13,748 nt of DNA from JAQVPN01 sp036170435. GTDB taxonomy: Bacteria; Patescibacteriota; Gracilibacteria; BD1-5; UBA6164. Position 1 is the first letter of the stretch. The number at the start of each line of letters is the position of its first letter. The stretch covers positions 1 through 13,748 of the forward strand of contig JAVHPF010000045.1 in NCBI GenBank assembly GCA_036170435.1, given 5' to 3'. The notes under the pieces are model-generated. The model saw only the letters and a list, made by a program, of their open reading frames with translations, did not search any database and was not told the DNA's origin. Of this stretch, positions 8,784 through 13,748 are shown one piece after another. The translations under genes were made by a program, and so were the position numbers.

Positions 8784-9662
8784 TTAATCATTAATTCATA
8801 CTATATATACATCATTTCAATCATTTGATATAGCATTTATTTCATATGTAATTATTCAAGTTCATGAATTATTAGTTATATTTATTGCGTAATCATAATC
8901 ATGTATATCAAATATATAAGGAGTTCAAGATATATTTATACTTCAGTCTGATAAAAAAAAACCAGACGATGTAATAATATTTCCAGATTCTTTTCAAATT
9001 ACAGATATATCTTTATTAGAATTAAATATATTTTTATCAATTTTATTAATAGTTGTTTTTCAATTTATATCACTTAATTCAATTTTTAACTTAATACTAT
9101 TTACATTTAAAGGTATTTTAGTTTTTATATTATTTCAAATATTATTAGAATTATAGTTTATACTATTCATTAAGTAATCATTTATAAAGAATACAGTTTT
9201 TGTATCATTAGGAGGAATTACTCATATTACATATCTTCTAGCATAATCATCATTATCATAAGTTCTACTATTAATATCTATTTTTCATATTGTATTTCAA
9301 GAATAAAAGCTGGCTGTATAGTCATCATTATTAGCAGCATCATTTATATTATCTTTTCCATCAACCCATTCTCAACTACATTTAACACTATTTTCTGATA
9401 TTTCATCATCTACACTTATGATTCATCAACTACAAGAAATATTGTCATTCTGACTTCAATCACTATTTGTTTTTTCATAGAATTTCAAAATCATATTTTC
9501 ACTATTTGTCTTGTTCTGTGTTAATTTTCTAGAAATCATAGAATCATCTAAAAAATAGTAATCATTTTCAATAATCATATAAACTATAACTCAGAATAAC
9601 ATTACCATAAATGTCATAAGAAGAATCATAACTATATAAAATCAATCTCTTTTGTTTCTCAT
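8784..9662 (-). CDS. PilX/GspK-like pilin without Glu5
   Basis: 292 residues. It starts MRNKRDG followed by a hydrophobic helix, FYIVMILLMTFMVMLFGVIV, a class III-like prepilin signal with cleavage after G7. The fifth mature residue is Met rather than the conserved Glu. Lack of Glu5 is characteristic of the tip-located GspK/PilX-type minor pilins. The rest is an Asn/Asp/Ser-rich, probably beta-structured domain with two cysteines near residues 76 and 95 (ISCSGG, KCSGEW). The ATG is only 3 bases after the TAA of the upstream pilin gene, so translational coupling is likely. The gene order (two minor pilins, PilX-like, large secreted protein) resembles pilVWX-pilY1. A cell-envelope anchored protein of another type cannot be excluded. 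Confidence 0.75.
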
Positions 9663-9665
9663 AAA

Positions 9666-10310
9666 TTATTTTATTATAGATATTTCCATTGTTTTAAAAA
9701 AATTATATTTTAAAACATCATTTATATTCATTTCTAAAAAATCAGAGTAATATGTATATGAGAATGATAAATCTATTTTACTTAAATCAGAATTGCTAAT
9801 ATTATTATAAGATAATTTCAATAGATTTATTTTATCATAATATATTATTCTATCAAAATCAATATTTTGTATAAAATTTGTTTTATCTATTTCTATTGAT
9901 GAAATATCAGCAGCGTTTAAATATAAAATAAATGGATTATAATCTCAATATTTAGTTATATTTCATATTACGGCTTTTTTAGTTGTAATATCAAATGCTC
10001 ATATTATAGCTCACATATCTTTATTCTCATTAACTATACAAAGTAATGAAAATCAAGTTTTTTGATTAGATAAAATATTTCATTCTTCTAATATAACATT
10101 ATGAAAATTACTTTTTATATCACTAAAAGCTTCTTCAAATATTTCAACTTGGTCCATAGTATTAGCTCTTAAATTAACTGACTTAAATCAAGTCGAAATT
10201 ATATCAGCAAAAAAAGATATTCAGGCAGAACTTATAATTATTATTAATATGCTTATTAATATTTCAACAAGAGTATATCATTTATTTTGTCAGGTAAGAA
10301 GTTTTTTCAT
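9666..10310 (-). CDS. Minor type IV pilin (PilW/GspJ-like)
   Basis: 214 residues. The prepilin leader MKKLLTGQNKG is followed by YTLVEILISILIIIISSAG, a classic type III signal with cleavage after G11 and Glu at mature position 5. A polar domain of about 180 residues follows; it contains KSNFHNVILEEG and ends DVLKYNFFKTMEISIIK. It is assembled in the inner membrane after prepilin-peptidase cleavage, by family. Size and position suggest a PilW/GspJ type, which is inference. The ATG at 10310 lies inside the preceding gene (29-base overlap). It is chosen because it places a basic leader directly before the signal and is the only in-frame ATG there. No Shine-Dalgarno sequence is present, so re-initiation from the upstream gene is likely. 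Confidence 0.85.
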
Positions 10311-10713
10311 CTTGATTATATTGTGTATATATTTTATAGGTTTTATAATCTATTCATTCTATTTTATTTATACTTATTAAATTTATTTCATGTCTTATTA
10401 CACTTTCATCATCACTATCAAAGAAATTCATTTTATCCGTGTTATTTCGAGGATTTTGATTTATTTCATAAGTATTTTCTGAAACAGTCTTTATATAGTA
10501 GTTACTTCATATTGGTCAGCTAGGGATTTCTAATCAATTAATTAAATCAAATGTAAATTGGTTAAAATAAATAGATTTTATGGTATAATCTATTTCTACA
10601 TCTCTATCCATTAGTGAATTATATATTCATACTATTCAGATAGAAGTTATAGCTAATAGAACTGTTCATACTATAACTTCTACAAGAGAAAATCATCTTT
10701 TTCCTTTTTTCAT
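10282..10713 (-). CDS. Minor type IV pilin (PilV/GspI-like)
   Basis: 143 residues. Leader MKKGKRG, then FSLVEVIVGTVLLAITSIG, a canonical prepilin signal with cleavage after G7 and Glu at mature position 5. The globular part is short and charged (DSDDESVIRHEINLIS) and ends TQYNQDEKTSYLTK. Length and place in the operon fit a PilV/GspI/GspH-type priming pilin. The 3' end overlaps the next pilin gene by 29 bases. The ATG follows the broken ORF by 12 bases and has an A/T-rich leader without a ribosome binding site. Confidence 0.85.
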
Positions 10714-10725
10714 TTAAATATTTTA

Positions 10726-11073
10726 TTAATTTAATATTTCAACACTTAATGAATATAACCGTGTAGTAGAACATAATACAGAAGCCGTTTCATTATACAC
10801 AGTAATATTACTTCAACTATTTATATTATATATTCAACAAGTATAGCCAGTAAGTTGTCAATCCCTCTGAGTATTATTTGCTCAATATTAAGTTCGTCAG
10901 TAGAGTTTATTAGTTCAATCTATTCTCATCCAATTTCAAACAGCTCAGCAGGCTATATATCAAGTTCTTATACATATTTTATAAGTTCAAGTTTTTGGAA
11001 TTGTATAGGTTCAAGTAGTGGGAGAATAAGTTCAACCTCATTCATTTATTGTATTTTTATCATATAATTTCAT
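10726..11073 (-). pseudogene. Beta-rich ORF split by an in-frame TAA
   Basis: From the ATG at 11073, 61 codons are open (MKLYDKNTINEGGTYSPTTG, later IPKTGTYKICIRTGYIACG). TAA at 10888-10890 interrupts, and 53 more codons of the same frame and character follow (QLTGYTCGIYNINSG, ITVYNETASVLC, YSLSVEILN) to a TAA at 10726. Both halves are Gly/Thr/Tyr-rich with TGA glycines and alternate like beta-strands, so they look like one 115-residue domain with a nonsense mutation. The pattern recalls jelly-roll (TNF/C1q-like) heads, which is a guess. There is no signal peptide or pilin leader, so it may be the remnant of a longer pilin. No ATG lies in the second half. Alternatives are a true 61-residue protein or a sequencing error. 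Confidence 0.5.
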
Positions 11074-11099
11074 AATTATTAAGATAAAATTTTAGTTAT

Positions 11100-13592
11100 T
11101 TAGTTAGAAAAATAACAAAATCAGTTAAATAGTGAAACTCAAGCAAAAGTACAATCAGTCATCCATCAAGCTGTATTAGCTTTTAATATTTTATCAGGAA
11201 TTCCATAATCCTTATTATATATTGGCTGATTTAATAAAATTATACTAAAAATATTTTTATTACGATATGGTTGATCAATATCGGCCCTATAATATATAGT
11301 AACATCACAAGAATTATTTGCTGAAACTTTAAATCATTGTCATATTCATATTCAAGAAGGAGAAGTAGTACATGTATCATTTCTCCAGAATACATTTCAT
11401 ATTCAATTTGATTGTAAATCAATGGATTTACTTCAAGTGAAATTATTTATATCATCTTCAGCTAGTGTAGAATTAGCTTTTAAAATAGTTGAAAAATAAT
11501 AATCATCTGGAATTCATAATGCTCATATAAAATCAGTTCATGTTCAAGAAAATCACATTTTGAAATAAGAATCGCTAGTGTTACTATTAACTATTCTGTA
11601 TGTAAGTCATTTCCAATATCAATAGCTATTACTTCATATTCTAGTTGAACTTCAAAAATTTCAACTAGATATATCTAGAGATGGCTCTAATTCCTGTTGA
11701 GAATGTGATAACCAATTCATAACAAGAGGTGCTGCATTATATCAAGATGCGGACATATATAGTGGAGTTGATGTTGTATATGCTGTACTTGACCATGTTG
11801 AAAGAGGATCCATATTTATTATAGCAAAATTTCATATTATACTACTTGTTGTATCAAAAAAACTATCACTCCTTGCATTTATAGTTATAAAACAACTACT
11901 TTTTCAAATTATTTCATATTGTCAAGATGTACTATTATATATACATCAATTTCAGTAAGTCCAAAATAAATTTTTAGCTATTGCTTCACTTCAAATATCA
12001 ATAACTGTAGCACTGTCACTATCATCAAAACTACTATTAGCATGCCTTATATAGGCTAATGTTGATCATGTTTTGGCTAATTTTACTTTAAATTTAGCTC
12101 TTCAATCTGAGTTATTTTGAATTTTATATTGTAGAACTTTTTCGTTTCAATAAAAATTATTTCAATTTCTAGCTGATAATCAGAAATTGTCTTTAGTTCA
12201 ATCTAGAGGAGTTCAGCTAGTTCAAATATAACTTATTACAACATCATCTGCAGTACATACAATATTTCAAGCTTCACAATTTCGAACAGCAGGATCCGTT
12301 GCAGCTACTGGAGTTCATGCTCATCAAGCAGACATTACTGTAGAAAATGTATATATATTACTAGGTGTACATATTGAGTTTTCACAAGCTTCAACTTTCC
12401 ATGTATATGTTGTAGAGTAAGCTAAGTTAGAAAAAGAGTATGTAGTTCAGCTTTGAGTCGATAGGACAGTTGTTAATCAAGCTGGAGATGCAGCTAGATA
12501 TACTTTATATGATATATTTGTTCATTTAACTGTATTCCATGATAATAATCAATTTATAGGTATATTATACCCTCAGTTTATAGGATTTGATAAAACTGGG
12601 GCAGGAGTACTTAATTTACATCAAGGTACTCAATCTGTCCTAGCTGTATATCAAGTATCACATCATAACCATTTACAAGTTAAATCAAATTTAGCTCAAT
12701 CTCATATATTTGTACAATTATAATAATAATCACTAGTTGGTTTCATATTTCATGTTGATCAATCACATGTTTTATATTTCCATCAAATTTGACTATTTAT
12801 AGAAGTTCAAGACATATAAGATATATCATTTTCTCAATTATAGAAAGTTGTACTAGGATTTAGAATTCAAGTACAACTTTTTCAAGATGTACTTAATGAA
12901 GAATTTTCTACTAATGATACAGATGCTAGTACATTATTTAAACTTGTTCACTTAGCTACTATACTTCAATTCATATCATAAGCCATATTTTGAGACTGTC
13001 AGTTAACTATAACTTTTGCTATATTTGCAGCAGTATTTATGTTAAATGTAGATACATTTCATGTTGAATATAATAATCAGGGTAATAAATTTTTGTTTGT
13101 AGGAATAAAATTACCTTCAACATATGCAATTAATTGATAATCATCAGCAGCATAAGCTTTATTAAAAGAAGGTTCAAAAGATATTATATTTTCTTTACTT
13201 TCAAGAGTTGCGGTAACTTGATATGTTAGTCTATCGGCACTTACACTATATAAATAAGGTTTTTTCGCTAATGGATCTAAAGGAACCTTAACTAAATCTA
13301 CTTTTCAGGCCATAAATTCATCGAATGGTCATTGATTTGCCATTTCTGTAGATCAGTTCATTATTTTTGTTGAGCCTGTAAATCATACAGTAGGATATAA
13401 GAAAGAATGATTTCTTCTATAATTATCCAGATGTATTTTTATAGTCTGTATATCAGTAGTTCTTTTACTATCATTCGCATCTTTCATATATGAAAAAAAA
13501 CTCATAGTTCATATAGTTACTAAAATTGCTATAATAGTTACAACTATTAATAATTCGACTAATGTGAATGCTTTTATTCGTTGTTTTTTCAT
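11100..13592 (-). CDS. Giant type IV pilin-like protein with FN3-like domain
   Basis: 830 residues, several times a normal pilin (about 150). Leader MKKQRIKA, then FTLVELLIVVTIIAILV, an unmistakable prepilin signal with Glu at mature position 5. The residue before the cleavage site is Ala (GCA) instead of Gly. Residues about 30-150 resemble a pilin/pseudopilin fold (VPLDPLAKKPYLYSVS, DRLTYQVTATLE). A Cys-containing region follows (CDTGYTARTDGVPGC). An FN3-like domain lies at about 330-418 (ISYKVYLAASP, YSTTYTWKVEACENSIC). A long beta-rich, Asn/Ser/Thr-rich part runs to the end, NGFCYFSN. It is the first gene of the pilus cluster and follows folD. The bulky C-terminus would project from the pilus or cell surface, so it may be an adhesive or specialised subunit rather than the bulk pilin. 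A TAA stop is directly visible at 11100. Confidence 0.87.
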
Positions 13593-13624
13593 GATATTTT
13601 AATTATTAATTATTTAATTTTATA

Positions 13625-13653
13625 GTTATAATTTTATAGTATTTTAAGCTTAA
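13625..13653 (-). promoter_or_regulatory. Weak candidate promoter for the pilus operon
   Basis: On the minus strand TTAAGC (13653-13648) and TATAAC (13630-13625) are 17 bases apart. The -10 has one mismatch, but the -35 matches in only three positions. An overlapping TTGCAT (13658-13653) has poor spacing. The 73-base gap between folD and the giant pilin is otherwise featureless AT-rich sequence. No terminator is seen after folD, so read-through from folD is possible. Confidence 0.3.
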
Positions 13654-13665
13654 TGCAAATATTTT

Positions 13666-13748
13666 TTACTTTGCAGCTTTCAAAGTGTTTTTTAGTAGCA
13701 CAGCAACTGTCATTGCACCAACTCAACCTGGAACTGGAGTAATCATAC
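13666..13748 (-). CDS. folD: FolD, methylenetetrahydrofolate dehydrogenase/cyclohydrolase (3' end)
   Basis: The last 27 codons: a stretch containing ITPVPGGVGAMTVAVLL and ending KNTLKAAK, then TAA. This is the C-terminal signature of FolD (usually TPVPGGVGPMT), part of the NADP-binding site; the usual Pro after VG is Ala. The second G of PGG is TGA, an independent proof of glycine recoding. FolD interconverts methylene-, methenyl- and 10-formyl-tetrahydrofolate in the cytosol. The rest of the gene lies beyond the right edge. It is a housekeeping gene bordering the pilus cluster and shows where the accessory region ends. Confidence 0.9.

Noticed and set aside
10279..10281. Alternative ATG (minus strand) for the PilW/GspJ-like pilin
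   Set aside because: It is in another frame and gives no prepilin signal; the ATG at 10310 gives a basic leader and YTLVEIL.
10287..10523. 78-codon plus-strand ORF
   Set aside because: It is antisense to two pilin genes with clear prepilin signals.
10855..11067. 70-codon Ser/Ile-rich plus-strand ORF
   Set aside because: It is antisense to the broken beta-rich ORF; the serines are mostly TCA, the complement of TGA glycine codons.
11240..11422. 60-codon minus-strand ORF
   Set aside because: It is in a different frame from the giant pilin, which is open across this stretch with TGA as Gly.
1..13748. A region full of pseudogenes or frameshifts in the standard code
   Set aside because: All interruptions are TGA in a single consistent frame per gene, and they fall on conserved glycines.

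Overview
The window is AT-rich DNA from a bacterium that reads TGA as glycine (translation table 25). This points to the candidate phyla Gracilibacteria (BD1-5) or Absconditabacteria (SR1) in the CPR/Patescibacteria. The recoding can be read from conserved motifs: the second Gly of the radical-SAM GGEP motif, the PGGVG motif of FolD and the last Gly before Asp in a prepilin peptidase active site are all TGA. With the standard code nearly every gene here looks shredded. With TGA=Gly and only TAA/TAG as stops, the window is packed with long intact genes. No Shine-Dalgarno-like sequence precedes any start I examined.

Left part (1-4229): two adjacent radical-SAM enzymes on the plus strand (the first cut by the window edge); a convergent minus-strand A24 prepilin peptidase of unusual size; then, divergent from it across a palindromic intergenic region, a protein with the HESSH and RPDxRxxHG signatures of the HEXXH-domain (mod_HExxH / aKG-HExxH peptide beta-hydroxylase) family. 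Radical-SAM/SPASM enzymes and HEXXH-domain proteins are both peptide-modifying families, so this is a candidate RiPP-like or surface-protein-modification locus. No precursor peptide is visible.

Middle (4235-7057): a strong promoter, an 869-residue secreted surface protein, then two perfect intrinsic terminators. The second can serve both strands and separates this gene from the convergent pilus operon.

Right part (7092-13592, minus strand): a type IV pilus gene cluster transcribed right to left. It has an 830-residue giant pilin-like protein with an FN3-like domain, a broken beta-rich ORF, two minor pilins with overlapping genes, a PilX/GspK-like pilin lacking Glu5, and a secreted protein with four Ig-like repeats, two of them almost identical at DNA level. 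The last protein occupies the position that PilY1 tip adhesins hold in other bacteria. It shares an N-terminal Cys/His module with the surface protein encoded on the opposite strand. The prepilin peptidase on the left would be the natural processing enzyme for these pilins. The right edge holds the 3' end of folD.

Overall the window looks like a cell-surface and attachment locus of a host-dependent CPR bacterium, next to a possible peptide-modification system.
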